64,000 nt of DNA from an uncultured Clostridia bacterium (GTDB lineage Bacteria > Bacillota > Clostridia > UMGS1810): contig CAKSTL010000001.1 of NCBI GenBank assembly GCA_934500875.1, forward strand, positions 1 through 64,000. Direction: 5' to 3'. A model generated the notes under the pieces. It saw only the letters and a list, made by a program, of their open reading frames with translations, was not told where the DNA came from and ran no database searches. Both the position numbers and the translations under genes were made by a program. Shown piece by piece: positions 50,029 through 59,922 of this stretch (positions within the stretch are counted from its first letter, which is position 1; each line of letters begins with the position of its first letter).

Positions 50029-52725
50029 TTATCTTACGGTTATACCGCAAAGCGGACTGTTATCGTCAAAATCAAATGCCATAATTCTTAAGTAAGCCGC
50101 ATCGGCTCTGTCCGGAACCGAAATGTTGTCAAAATTGTTAACATTGCCGTCAAGCGTTACAATCTCGCTTGTAATGCCGTCAAGCATAATGTTGTTTTCG
50201 TCAAATGCCGCAGCAATAATGCGCACCTTTTTGGTGTTGTCGCCGCTTTTGTTCTTTATAACAAACGAAGCGCTGCCTTGATTATACGAGCAAACCGCAC
50301 TTATTTTTCGCTCGTTGCCCACTTTGCCTACGTAGATTTTTGACGATTTAAGTTTCTCGCCGCTCGCATTATCCGTTACGTCAAAATTTGCGGTTATGTA
50401 TTTTCCGCTGTACGAAGAAGGAATTGTATAGCTTATTCCGTCTGCCGTCTTTGTATAAGATGTATCCTCATAATCGGAAACATACCAGCTTACGGAAACC
50501 TCTGCACTCTCGCTTATTTTGTCCGCATCATAGTAAACGGTAAGCATTTCGCCCGCCGCACACACTCCGTAAACGCTTGCGTCCGAAATATCCGAACCCT
50601 GCGAAGAGTAACCGAGAATATCAGAAAGTTCAGCTTCGGTGTAAAGCCCCAAAAGCTCATCTTTGGGAATATTTTCCCTTATGGTCTTTTTAACATTATC
50701 GCCTGCGCTCGAAAGCTTTGCATTTTTGAAATAGTCAATTCCGACGTACAAAATCGGTCTTATTACAACAGGTGTGGTTTGGTTATAAAAAGAATTGGAC
50801 GCTTTTACGCTTCCGTCCGAATTAAGTTCGTTTGCAATGTTTTGATGCGATACGTTACCCGAACCTGCGCCGAAAAACTTCATAGCCAAAAATGTATTGC
50901 TGTTGGGCGAACGCATAAGCACCCTGTCGCCCGCAGAACCTATTATCTTTGTTGACTCATATCCTATTTTGTCGGCATATTTTAAATATTCGCTAAACGA
51001 CAAAAGTGCAATTTTGCACGTTGCGGTGTAGTCGGTTTTGGTAATGGACGTGTTTTTGTAAAGTATGCTTGCGTCTTTTCCGTTTCCTTCGGTATACCAG
51101 TCGTTTTCAACCGCATATTCCGCCGCCATACGGTCGAACACAGCGTTAGAGCCGTTTTGCGCACTTGCCTCGCCGTTTAAAAATTCGTTATTGAGCCAGT
51201 GTGCAATGTTTCCTTCTTCATCAGGATTAAACACATTGTTTGTGTGCACAATTTCGCCGACAGTGCTTACATCACCGTAGTTATCCTTTGAATAGAGCAA
51301 AAATGCCGCTTCGCCGTTCTTTTCGGTTGCATCAAGAAGAAAATATCTAAACTCGCCGTCATCGCTTTTATATAAAAATTCGTTTTCGGGACGTTTCGGG
51401 CTTACTTCGCCTTTGTTTGTCCCAAATGTGTTTGTCGCAGTGGTTGTTTCCGGAATAACCTTATTTATGTTTCCTCTTATAAAGATTGCGTTATCCGACA
51501 TTTTTTCAATTCCGTATGAGCCGTCAGCCGAAACGGGCGTTGCCGAAGCCTTTATATAACTTCCGCTGTCAGAAGCGACTGCAGCATATGTACTTCCGTT
51601 TGCGCCATCTATTTTTGTATATTCGCCGCTTTCCGAGTCTGACATATACCATTTAATTACTGTTTCGCCGGTATTGCATCTGTCCTCGACGCCGTCGGAG
51701 AAAACATACGAAACCGAAAGTTCTCTTCCCACCAAGCCGTCACCCGAAATGATTACGCTGTCAAACGTAAGGGTTGTATCGGTGCAGATTGTATTTATTT
51801 CATTCTCCGAATATCCGAGTTCTCCGAGAGAAGAACGGGTATTGTTTTCCTTAATAACCGTTTTTACATAATCGCCGTATTCAAAAATTCTGTTTTCTTT
51901 AAAATATCTTTCGCTTACGTAAAAGCAGGGTCTTATACCACAGTAGCTTGTATTGATGTTACCGGTGTTTCCGCTTGCCTGAACATATCGCCTTATAAAC
52001 ACACCGTTGTTTGAGGTGCTGCCAAGCTGGCTGAATGTTCTTAAAAGACACGAATACGCAAGATCTGCCGGCACTGCATTGCCGTTTGCAAATTTAAGCG
52101 ACTGTTTCATATATTTTCCGTAAGTAGCAAGCTCAGGTGTGGAAAGGAGCGACACCTTACATCTTACCGTATAATCGTAATAGTATTTTTCATCAATGTT
52201 TTCAGAACCGCTTGTGTTAGGACCGTATCCTTCAACATACCAGTCGTGCTCTGCTATATAATCTCTTATTCCTTCATCCAGAGCCGCACCGGTGCAAGCA
52301 TTGTGGCCTTCCGCAGCAGCAGAGCCGTCAAGAAATCCGTTGTTGAGCCACTCTGCATAACTGCCGCTTATTTCGGGGTCGAATATAAACTTTGCACGCT
52401 CCTCTTTTGAGGCAGTTTTTTCAAGAGCCGTTGACATACCGGGAACTTTTCCGTAATATGTATTTGAAACAACAAAATACAGCTTCTCGCCGTTTTCGCC
52501 TTCCTCATATCTTTCGGGAATTACGGTATAGTAAAAGCCTGTAGGCGACTTAAATTCCCAAGCGGTGTGAGCATCGTCGACCCCCGACGCCGCCTTATTC
52601 GGCATTGTTACCTTCGTAAGAACCTTTTCGCCGTTTGCGTCCAAAATGGGCGTAACAGCAAAAACGTTTACTGCGCACGAGAGCATAACCGTGACTGCCA
52701 AAATCAAGCAAAGTGATTTTCTCAT
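50029..52725 (-). CDS. Secreted protein with two DUF6273-like modules and Ig-like domains
   Basis: 898 aa. Signal peptide ending VNVFA. First DUF6273-like module (about 24-280), Ig-like domain (about 300-400, with WYMSDSESGEYTKIDGA), second DUF6273-like module (about 430-675: AHWLNNEFLNG, CKIALLSFSE, LMRSPNS, VIRPILYV), another Ig-like domain with SWYVSDYED, and a C-terminal beta domain. The first module is nearly identical at DNA level to the gene at 31638-33761. First gene of operon 1, directly under the control region facing the two-component system. A surface or secreted binding role is inferred. Confidence 0.75.
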   Translation of the reverse strand: MRKSLCLILAVTVMLSCAVNVFAVTPILDANGEKVLTKVTMPNKAASGVDDAHTAWEFKSPTGFYYTVIPERYEEGENGEKLYFVVSNTYYGKVPGMSTALEKTASKEERAKFIFDPEISGSYAEWLNNGFLDGSAAAEGHNACTGAALDEGIRDYIAEHDWYVEGYGPNTSGSENIDEKYYYDYTVRCKVSLLSTPELATYGKYMKQSLKFANGNAVPADLAYSCLLRTFSQLGSTSNNGVFIRRYVQASGNTGNINTSYCGIRPCFYVSERYFKENRIFEYGDYVKTVIKENNTRSSLGELGYSENEINTICTDTTLTFDSVIISGDGLVGRELSVSYVFSDGVEDRCNTGETVIKWYMSDSESGEYTKIDGANGSTYAAVASDSGSYIKASATPVSADGSYGIEKMSDNAIFIRGNINKVIPETTTATNTFGTNKGEVSPKRPENEFLYKSDDGEFRYFLLDATEKNGEAAFLLYSKDNYGDVSTVGEIVHTNNVFNPDEEGNIAHWLNNEFLNGEASAQNGSNAVFDRMAAEYAVENDWYTEGNGKDASILYKNTSITKTDYTATCKIALLSFSEYLKYADKIGYESTKIIGSAGDRVLMRSPNSNTFLAMKFFGAGSGNVSHQNIANELNSDGSVKASNSFYNQTTPVVIRPILYVGIDYFKNAKLSSAGDNVKKTIRENIPKDELLGLYTEAELSDILGYSSQGSDISDASVYGVCAAGEMLTVYYDADKISESAEVSVSWYVSDYEDTSYTKTADGISYTIPSSYSGKYITANFDVTDNASGEKLKSSKIYVGKVGNERKISAVCSYNQGSASFVIKNKSGDNTKKVRIIAAAFDENNIMLDGITSEIVTLDGNVNNFDNISVPDRADAAYLRIMAFDFDDNSPLCGITVR

Positions 52726-52756
52726 CTTCTCATTCTCCTTATATATTGTAATGTTT

Positions 52757-52770
52757 GCACAAAAATGTGC
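52757..52770. promoter_or_regulatory. Palindrome in the operon 1 leader
   Basis: GCACA-AAAA-TGTGC lies between the -10 at 52787 and the first gene. It could be a small mRNA hairpin or an operator for a second regulator. Confidence 0.4.
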
Positions 52771-52786
52771 TGTGTTATATATTAAA

Positions 52787-52850
52787 ATTATACCATTGCA
52801 AGAAGGTAATCACAATGTATAAAATTTTGCTTTTGTTCATAAATTTTTAC
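52787..52850 (-). promoter_or_regulatory. Promoter of glycan operon 1 with upstream activator-like element
   Basis: Extended -10 TGGTATAAT (core 52787-52792), 17-bp spacer, -35 TTGTGA (52810-52815), a 22-bp gap, then GTAAAAATTTATG (52838-52850). Geometry is identical to the operon 2 promoter (42263-42326), and 14 of the 22 gap bases agree. Confidence 0.75.
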
Positions 52851-52909
52851 ATAATTGGCAAAACAGCTACCATTTTAAGATATTTTATTGTATAATTTCT
52901 ATAAAACTC

Positions 52910-52938
52910 TTGTGAAACGTTCAAAAAAAGAGTAAAAT
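52910..52938 (+). promoter_or_regulatory. Promoter of the two-component system
   Basis: TTGTGA (52910-52915), 17-bp spacer, TAAAAT (52933-52938). Confidence 0.6.
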
Positions 52939-52973
52939 ATAACTTGTAGAATCTATTTTCTTTGGAGGTTATA

Positions 52974-53720
52974 ATGTATAAGCTTCTTATTGCCGACGAC
53001 GAACCGAACATCCGTGAGGGTCTGTCATATCTTGACTGGAAAAAGTTTAACATCACTGTTGCGTCAACCGCTAAAAACGGACTTGAAGCATACGACTACA
53101 TCAAAAACAACGAAGTAAATATTCTTCTTACCGACATTAAAATGCCGCTTCTTGACGGTCTTGAGCTTATACGTCTTGTAAAGAGCTACGACAAAAACAT
53201 AGAAATTGTGGCGCTGTCGGGATACAACGACTTTGAATTTGTAAAACACTGCCTTAAAAATGACGTTTTCAACTATCTTTTAAAGCCGATTGACATTGAC
53301 GAATGGGATGAAACCTTCAGCGAAGTTCAAAAGCGGCTGGACGAGCGGTTTGAAAAACCCGATGCGCCGGTAAAAATTACGGCTCATTCAAAAAATCACA
53401 TTGTATCGGCGGCGCTTGAGTATATGAACGAGCACTACAGCGAGCAGATTACGCTTACAGATGTTGCGTCGCACATTTATTCAAACCCTACGTATCTTTC
53501 ACGTGTATTAAAAACCGAAACGGGAATAGGCTTTACAGAGCTTCTTACAAAGCTTCGCATTGACGCTGCGAAAAAGCTTTTGAAAAACCCTGCGTACAAA
53601 ATTAACGAAATTGCCGAAAGCGTGGGATATGCAAATCCACGTTACTTTACGTTCGCCTTTAAAAAACAGACGGGATATACGCCGTATACCTTTAGGAGTG
53701 AGCACATTGAAGATAAATAA
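52974..53720 (+). CDS. Response regulator with AraC DNA-binding domain (YesN-like)
   Basis: 248 aa. Receiver domain (about 1-120) with the acidic pocket IADDEP, phospho-acceptor Asp54 in LLTDIKMP and LLKPID, and a C-terminal AraC-type double HTH (about 140-245: TLTDVASHIYSNPTYLSRVLK and INEIAESVGYANPRYFTFAFKK). Such regulators activate neighbouring sugar-uptake operons. Start ATG 52974 after TTGGAGG. It is divergent from operon 1 and overlaps the kinase gene by 14 bp. The shared 13-mer in both glycan promoters is its probable target (inference). Confidence 0.93.
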   Translation: MYKLLIADDEPNIREGLSYLDWKKFNITVASTAKNGLEAYDYIKNNEVNILLTDIKMPLLDGLELIRLVKSYDKNIEIVALSGYNDFEFVKHCLKNDVFNYLLKPIDIDEWDETFSEVQKRLDERFEKPDAPVKITAHSKNHIVSAALEYMNEHYSEQITLTDVASHIYSNPTYLSRVLKTETGIGFTELLTKLRIDAAKKLLKNPAYKINEIAESVGYANPRYFTFAFKKQTGYTPYTFRSEHIEDK

Positions 53721-56346
53721 AAGCTCATATCACAGCAAAATAATGCTTTTTATACGCATACTTGCAGTTTGTGTGCAAATGTTTTTGTTTGTCACAATTT
53801 CTTCGTCATACCTTAAGGCAAAGTATGCAAGCTACAAACAAACCCTTGATTTTCAAAAATACCATTGTTTTTCCGAAACAGACACGTTAAACGTAAAAAC
53901 GGACAACCTTATAGAGCTTTTGAGAAGTTCTTCTGCGCTTGAGCTTTGCCGCAACAACGCTGTTTTTCTGCCGCCGTCAAACGTAGGTGCGCAATACGAC
54001 AAAATTAAAAGAACGCTTGAAAATTCGGTTTTGTCCGATACATATTTTGACGGGTATTATCTTATAGGAAGAAACCAGAATCAGTTTTCAATAAGCTATA
54101 TCAACAAAACCTTTTCGGTTATGGGAATGACAGAGCTTGAATATCTTCCGCTGATACAAAACCTTGAAAACAATGCCTTTACAAGAAATTACCAAAAAAT
54201 GATTGCCTTTAAAAAGGATGATTACAAAAACATTTCCGTTCCCGAAAAAATGAAAAACGACTACGCAAAAATGCTTGATACGCTTGACGGAAAAATCGTT
54301 TATTATACAATAAAAGATGATGTTCTTTGCATAATCATATACAACAGAGCGTTTTTTGACAATATTTTTGCCGATATTTCCCTTACGAATTCAAGCGCCG
54401 CCCTGCTCGACAACTCGGGAAAGGTATTTTGCGCATACGGAGATTATTTTAAAACGGATACGGTTATTGAAAATTACCGTGATGCAAATCTTGCCGCATA
54501 CGAAACAAATATGCTTACAACGGTTATAAAAAGCAGGTTTTATTACAGCCTTCCCGATTTTCTTTTTATCGGCATAATGCTTTTGATGTGTATTCTGTTT
54601 TCGGGATGGTCTTTTAAAATTTCAAGAAAATACGCAAACCGCATTATGGAGCCGTACAGTATTCTTAACGGATTTTTCTATCTTAACAACAAAAACGACA
54701 AGATAGAAAATTTTGACTATTTTGATACTCCGCACTGCGCAAAACCCAGGTCGGACATAAGCAAGAACATATTTTACGCAATGATTTTTGCAATTCTTCT
54801 GCCGGCTCTGGTGTCGTCGGCGCTGTATCTTTCGTCGTTTAACCTTATGTCAAACCGCTTTATAAAGGATAAGGCATATTTGTCGCACCGCCATCTTTCG
54901 CAGCAGCTTATAGATAATTTTGACTTTTACATAAACGTGTTTTGTCTTGACTCGGACGCATATGACGACGAATTTCTGACACGTATAAAATACAAGGTTA
55001 CGCTTGACTCAAAATATAACCTTATAAGTATTCCGAACGAAAGCCAGGTTGGAATTATAAATCCCAAATTTGTATCACGCATTTCGGAGGCGTGCAAAAA
55101 TGCGCCGCTCGGAAAAACGCTTGTATACATCCCTAACGACCTGTTCGGCGACAGCGCAATAGGTCTTATGACAAGAACCTATTCCGGTACGTATGAGGTT
55201 ATTGTTTTTAAAATGGAATCGCCCAGTTTTTCGGTTACAAATACTGATGTGGGATATATGCTGCTCGACAAAAAGAACAACACCATTTTTCAGAACACGC
55301 TTATCGACGATGCGCAAAAACAGCGTCTTATAAACAAAGAATCGCCCGACGTGGTATTTTCAACAGAATATAAAAACTTCGGCTGGACATTTTACACATA
55401 CACAAGCGTTGCAAAACTCAAAAGCAGCATTTACACAACCATAAGCCTTGATATTTTTGCAATTTTATCGCTTCTTGTAATACTTCTTCTTATAACGTGG
55501 AGATATTCGTCAAGGTTTTTAAGTCCGCTCGAGAGGGTTAAAAACGCTATGGACGCAGGCGAGAGGGAGATTGACACCGACCGGACTTTAAACAGCGAGT
55601 CAAACGAAATAGAAGAAATGATTAACGTTTACAACAAGATGATAAGGCACATCAAAAAAATTACGGAGGATAAACTTGAGCTTATGCGTGAGGAAGAACA
55701 CGCAAATGCGCTTAAAATTCAGGCGCAGCTTAACGCTTTGCAGCAGCAGATAAATCCGCACTTTTTATACAACACTCTTGAAATGATTAATCTTAACCTT
55801 CTTAAATACGGCGATTTTTCAACAAGCAAGGTTATAGGAAATCTTTCAAAAATATTCAGATATTCAATAAGCCGTGCTAACGAAACCGTTCTTTTGAGCG
55901 ACGAAATAGAAAATACAAAAAATTATCTTTCAATATGGGATATACGTTTTCCAAAAAGATTTAAATTTATATGGAACATTGATGACGGTCTTATGCAGCG
56001 CAAAACGCTCAAGCTTATTTTGCAGCCGATTATGGAAAACTGCTTTTTCCACGCTTTTGACAATAAGCCTAAGGATTGCGTAATAAACATAAGAATTTTT
56101 GAAGAAAACGGCTATATCGTAATAAAAATATCGGACAACGGCTGCGGTATGCAAAAAGAAGAGCTTTTAAAACTTTCCGAAAAATTTACAAGCAAAGATT
56201 TAACCCTCACCGGCAAGGGTATAGGAATATGCAACACATACAAAAGGCTTAAGCTTTTGTGGGGAGATAATGCCGATTTATATATCGAGAGCGAGATAAA
56301 TAAAGGCTCAACCGTAACAATAAAATTTAAAGACAAAAACGAATAA
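53707..56346 (+). CDS. Sensor histidine kinase (YesM-like) with two extracellular domains
   Basis: 879 aa, longer than the usual roughly 600 of YesM kinases. Four membrane helices: about 12-35, 277-297, 350-375 and 582-602. They leave two outside domains (about 36-276 and 376-581) joined by a short cytoplasmic stretch (298-349). HAMP follows, then the His-kinase motif INPHFLYNTLEM with phospho-acceptor His685, and the HATPase with DNGCGM and GIGICNTYKRL. The start is TTG 53707, 8 bases after AGGAG in the end of the regulator gene. It presumably senses an extracellular saccharide and activates the response regulator. Confidence 0.88.
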   Translation: MKINKSSYHSKIMLFIRILAVCVQMFLFVTISSSYLKAKYASYKQTLDFQKYHCFSETDTLNVKTDNLIELLRSSSALELCRNNAVFLPPSNVGAQYDKIKRTLENSVLSDTYFDGYYLIGRNQNQFSISYINKTFSVMGMTELEYLPLIQNLENNAFTRNYQKMIAFKKDDYKNISVPEKMKNDYAKMLDTLDGKIVYYTIKDDVLCIIIYNRAFFDNIFADISLTNSSAALLDNSGKVFCAYGDYFKTDTVIENYRDANLAAYETNMLTTVIKSRFYYSLPDFLFIGIMLLMCILFSGWSFKISRKYANRIMEPYSILNGFFYLNNKNDKIENFDYFDTPHCAKPRSDISKNIFYAMIFAILLPALVSSALYLSSFNLMSNRFIKDKAYLSHRHLSQQLIDNFDFYINVFCLDSDAYDDEFLTRIKYKVTLDSKYNLISIPNESQVGIINPKFVSRISEACKNAPLGKTLVYIPNDLFGDSAIGLMTRTYSGTYEVIVFKMESPSFSVTNTDVGYMLLDKKNNTIFQNTLIDDAQKQRLINKESPDVVFSTEYKNFGWTFYTYTSVAKLKSSIYTTISLDIFAILSLLVILLLITWRYSSRFLSPLERVKNAMDAGEREIDTDRTLNSESNEIEEMINVYNKMIRHIKKITEDKLELMREEEHANALKIQAQLNALQQQINPHFLYNTLEMINLNLLKYGDFSTSKVIGNLSKIFRYSISRANETVLLSDEIENTKNYLSIWDIRFPKRFKFIWNIDDGLMQRKTLKLILQPIMENCFFHAFDNKPKDCVINIRIFEENGYIVIKISDNGCGMQKEELLKLSEKFTSKDLTLTGKGIGICNTYKRLKLLWGDNADLYIESEINKGSTVTIKFKDKNE

Positions 56347-56377
56347 AAAATACACTCCTTTCGGAGTGTATTTTTTA
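56345..56377. terminator. Bidirectional terminator between the kinase and murC
   Basis: AAAAAATACACTCC-TTTC-GGAGTGTATTTTTT. Confidence 0.9.
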
Positions 56378-56420
56378 TTCATCAAAGAATTGTATAAACC
56401 CAACTACCTAAAGCCGTATA

Positions 56421-57773
56421 CTAATTTGTCTGCTTATCCAAAATCATATCGCCAATTTTATAAACCGTTCCTGCGCCCATTGTTATGACGGTATCGCCGC
56501 TTTTTGCATTTTTTATGATATAATCGGCAATTTTTTCAAAATCCTTTATATAAACCGCACCGTCGGTGATATCTGCCAAATCCTTCGCCGAAACAATTCC
56601 TTTATCCTTTTCGCGGGCGGCATAAATATCGGTCACAATAACCTTATCCGCAAGTTTTAAAGCGGCAGAAAATTCGTTTAAAAGAGCCTTTGTACGTGAA
56701 TATGTGTGCGGCTGAAAAACACACCATACATCACCCGTCCTGCATTTTTTTGCCGCCGTAAGCGTTGCCTTTATTTCGGTGGGATGGTGCGCATAATCGT
56801 CCACTACCGTAAAACCGTTCTTTTCGCCCTTTATCTCAAATCTGCGGTGCGTGCCGCAAAATGCCTCAAGACCTCTTTTTGTTTTTTCAATATCAAGATT
56901 TAAAACATAACCTGCCGCAAACGCCGCAAGCGCATTTAAAATATTATGTTCGCCGCAAACGTTAAGCCTTACGGTTGTCAGCTTATCACCGTTATAAAAA
57001 ATATCAAATCCGGGATGTGCATTATCGTCATACGCAATGTTACGGGCTGTAAAATCGCCGCCGTTTATGCCGAACGTAACCGTTTTGCAGTCCGCACATT
57101 TTGCACATTCAAGCGCATTTTTGTTGTCGTGCGATACTATAAGATATCCGTCCTTGGGCAAAAGACGGGCAAAATCGCAAAACGTTTCTTTTATTTCGTC
57201 AATATCTTTAAAATAGTCAAGATGGTCGGCGTCAACATTCAAAATTATGCCGATTTTCGGATTAAATCTTAAAAAGCTTCGGTGATATTCGCACGCCTCC
57301 GTCAAAAAATATCCGCTTTTGCCGAGCCTTAAATTTCCGCCTATTGCATCAAGCTCCCCGCCGATGGTGATTGTCGGGTCGGTATCGTTCTCAATAAGAA
57401 TATGCGAAATCATAGAGGTTGTCGTGGTTTTTCCGTGAGTTCCCGAAACCGCAACAGGTATGCTGTAATGCTTCATAATTTCACCGAGAAGATATGCCCT
57501 TTCAATGCAGCGTATACCTTTGTTTCTTGCCGCCTTAAGCTCCTCGTTGTCATCCGAAATTGCCGCCGTATACACTACCAAATCGGGGTTTGTTATGTTT
57601 TCCGCCCTCTGCCCTATCGTTATTTTTGCACCGAGCGATTCAAGCTCGTCTGTAAGGTGGGTTCTTGTGGTGTCCGAGCCCGACACCTTTTTTCCGCTGT
57701 GCATAAGGATATGTGCAAGGGAGCTCATACTTATTCCGCCAATGCCGATAAAATGTATATAATCCTCTTTCAT
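56421..57773 (-). CDS. murC: UDP-N-acetylmuramate-L-alanine ligase
   Basis: 450 aa. N-terminal Rossmann GIGGISMSSLA, the Mur ligase ATP site SGTHGKTTTTSM, the middle domain with DADHLDYFKDIDE, and the C-terminal DDYAHHPTEI motif, all in order. It adds L-Ala to UDP-MurNAc in cytoplasmic peptidoglycan synthesis. I prefer the ATG at 57773, which gives the conserved start KEDYIHFIGIGG. A TTG at 57800 is in frame but lacks a ribosome binding site; the site before the ATG (AAGGGA, far) is also weak, so the start is uncertain. A TATAAT at 57823-57828 may be its -10. Confidence 0.93.
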   Translation of the reverse strand: MKEDYIHFIGIGGISMSSLAHILMHSGKKVSGSDTTRTHLTDELESLGAKITIGQRAENITNPDLVVYTAAISDDNEELKAARNKGIRCIERAYLLGEIMKHYSIPVAVSGTHGKTTTTSMISHILIENDTDPTITIGGELDAIGGNLRLGKSGYFLTEACEYHRSFLRFNPKIGIILNVDADHLDYFKDIDEIKETFCDFARLLPKDGYLIVSHDNKNALECAKCADCKTVTFGINGGDFTARNIAYDDNAHPGFDIFYNGDKLTTVRLNVCGEHNILNALAAFAAGYVLNLDIEKTKRGLEAFCGTHRRFEIKGEKNGFTVVDDYAHHPTEIKATLTAAKKCRTGDVWCVFQPHTYSRTKALLNEFSAALKLADKVIVTDIYAAREKDKGIVSAKDLADITDGAVYIKDFEKIADYIIKNAKSGDTVITMGAGTVYKIGDMILDKQTN

Positions 57774-57869
57774 ATATAAAAGTCCATTCCCTTCACGCAA
57801 TCAAAATTTTCCAATTATTTATATTATACAACACATTTTTAAAAAATAAAATACATTATTCAAAATTTG

Positions 57870-57898
57870 TTGAAATTTTTTTTAAAAGAGTATATAAT
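57870..57898 (+). promoter_or_regulatory. uvrB-uvrA promoter
   Basis: TTGAAA (57870-57875), 17-bp spacer, TATAAT (57893-57898). No GAAC-N4-GTTC-type LexA box is visible nearby. Confidence 0.75.
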
Positions 57899-57930
57899 AA
57901 AATAGATATTAATGTATAAAGGTGATGAAT

Positions 57931-59895
57931 ATGCCCGATTTTAAGCTTGTGTCGGATTATAAACCGATGGGCGACCAGATAACGGCAATAGAAAGTCTTA
58001 CAAAAGGAATACAAAACGGCGATAAAGGTCAGACACTGCTCGGCGTAACAGGCTCGGGAAAGACCTTTACAATCGCAAACGTTATAAAAAACGTGAACAA
58101 GCCCACGCTGGTTTTGGCGCACAACAAAATTCTTGCGGCACAGCTGTGCAGCGAGTTTAAAGAATTTTTTCCCGAAAATGCGGTTGAATATTTTGTGTCC
58201 TACTACGACTATTATCAGCCCGAAGCGTATATTCCGTCAAGCGACACATACATTGAGAAGGATTCGTCCATAAATGATGAAATCGATAAGCTCCGCCACA
58301 GCGCAACCGACTCTCTTTTTCAGCGCCGTGACGTTATTATCGTTGCAAGCGTTTCGTGCATATACGGCCTCGGCGACCCGGACGATTACAAAAACCTTAT
58401 CGTTTCGGTAAGAGTCGGAAACAATATGGACAGAAACGAGCTTTTAAAAAAGCTTGTTGACATACAGTACACACGAAACGATATTGACTTTTCAAGAGGA
58501 ACCTTCCGTGTGCGGGGCGATATTGTTGAAGTTTTTCCCGCAAGCTCCAACGAAAGAGCGTTGCGAATTGAGTTTTTCGGAGACGTAATTGAAAGAATTT
58601 GCGAGATTGACACTATTACGGGGGAAATTTTGAATTTCCGTTCATATATAGCAATTTTTCCTGCGTCGCACTATGCCACAACGGCAGAAAAAATGAAGCG
58701 TGCAATAATCACAATCGGCGACGAATTAAACGAGCGTGCCGCATATTTTAAAGAGCGTGACCAAATTCTTGAAATGCAGCGTCTGCTGCAAAGAACCAAC
58801 TACGACCTTGAAATGATGCAGGAGGTAGGATTTTGCCAGGGCATTGAAAACTATTCACGCCATATAAGCGGCAGAGCGCCCGGAACACGTCCTTATACGC
58901 TTATGGACTATTTTCCCGACGATTTTCTGCTTGTAATAGACGAATCGCACGTAACGGTGCCTCAGGTGCGTGCAATGTATGCCGGCGACCGTGCAAGAAA
59001 AGACACGCTTGTGCAGTACGGCTTCCGCCTTCCTTCGGCATATGACAACCGTCCGCTTAATTTTAAAGAATTTGAGGGTATGATTAATCAGGTTATCTTT
59101 GTTTCGGCAACCCCGGCGGACTACGAAAAAGAACATTCGGAAAACATATGCGAACAGGTTATACGTCCGACAGGGCTTCTTGACCCCGAAGTTATCGTAC
59201 GTCCCGTAAAGGGCCAGATTGACGACCTTATCGGCGAAATAAACGAGATTACAAATAAAAACGGACGTGTACTTGTTACAACCCTTACAAAGAAAATGGC
59301 AGAAAGCCTTACGGATTACTTGAAGGAAGCCGGAATTAAAGTAAGGTACCTTCATTCGGACATTGACACAATTGAAAGAATGGAAATTGTGCGTGATTTG
59401 CGTCTCGGCGTATTTGACGTTCTTGTGGGAATAAACCTTCTGCGTGAAGGACTTGATATTCCCGAAACACAGCTCGTTGCAATTCTGGACGCCGATAAAG
59501 AAGGTTTTTTGCGAAGCGAAACCTCGCTTGTTCAGACAATCGGCAGAGCGGCACGAAACAAAGACGGAAAAGTTATTATGTATGCGGACACGGTAACACG
59601 CTCTATGAAGGCGGCAATTGATGAAACAAACCGCAGAAGAAAAATTCAGAGCGATTACAACAAAAAACATAATATTACTCCGCAAAGCATTAAAAAAGAC
59701 ATTCGTGACGTTATTCAGACCGTTGCTAAAGGTGCCTCGGGCGGCGCAGAAAAAGTGCCCGAAAAACACATTTCAAAAGAAGATAGAATTACGGCGCTTA
59801 CCGCTCTTATGAATTCGGCGGCGAAAAACCTTGAATTTGAAAAAGCGGCAAAATACCGTGACGAAATTGAAAAGCTTAAAAAGAAAGCATTTTAA
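57931..59895 (+). CDS. uvrB: Excinuclease ABC subunit B
   Basis: 654 aa. Walker A GVTGSGKT, the beta-hairpin YYDYYQPEAYIP, DESHVTVPQ, the helicase motif QTIGRAARN and a C-terminal UVR domain (LEFEKAAKYRDEIEKLK). It verifies damage and recruits UvrC in nucleotide excision repair. The ATG at 57931 is 6 bases after AAAGGTG; earlier in-frame GTG/ATG codons overlap that site. It forms an operon with uvrA, 27 bp downstream. Confidence 0.97.
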   Translation: MPDFKLVSDYKPMGDQITAIESLTKGIQNGDKGQTLLGVTGSGKTFTIANVIKNVNKPTLVLAHNKILAAQLCSEFKEFFPENAVEYFVSYYDYYQPEAYIPSSDTYIEKDSSINDEIDKLRHSATDSLFQRRDVIIVASVSCIYGLGDPDDYKNLIVSVRVGNNMDRNELLKKLVDIQYTRNDIDFSRGTFRVRGDIVEVFPASSNERALRIEFFGDVIERICEIDTITGEILNFRSYIAIFPASHYATTAEKMKRAIITIGDELNERAAYFKERDQILEMQRLLQRTNYDLEMMQEVGFCQGIENYSRHISGRAPGTRPYTLMDYFPDDFLLVIDESHVTVPQVRAMYAGDRARKDTLVQYGFRLPSAYDNRPLNFKEFEGMINQVIFVSATPADYEKEHSENICEQVIRPTGLLDPEVIVRPVKGQIDDLIGEINEITNKNGRVLVTTLTKKMAESLTDYLKEAGIKVRYLHSDIDTIERMEIVRDLRLGVFDVLVGINLLREGLDIPETQLVAILDADKEGFLRSETSLVQTIGRAARNKDGKVIMYADTVTRSMKAAIDETNRRRKIQSDYNKKHNITPQSIKKDIRDVIQTVAKGASGGAEKVPEKHISKEDRITALTALMNSAAKNLEFEKAAKYRDEIEKLKKKAF

Positions 59896-59922
59896 AAATA
59901 TGCATTCCCGGAAGGTGAAAAA

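Noticed and set aside
57841..57931. LexA/DinR operator at uvrB
   Set aside because: No GAAC-N4-GTTC-like palindrome found around the promoter.
58855..59769. 304-codon antisense ORF opposite uvrB
   Set aside because: Lies wholly within uvrB, has no ribosome binding site and shows shadow-type composition.
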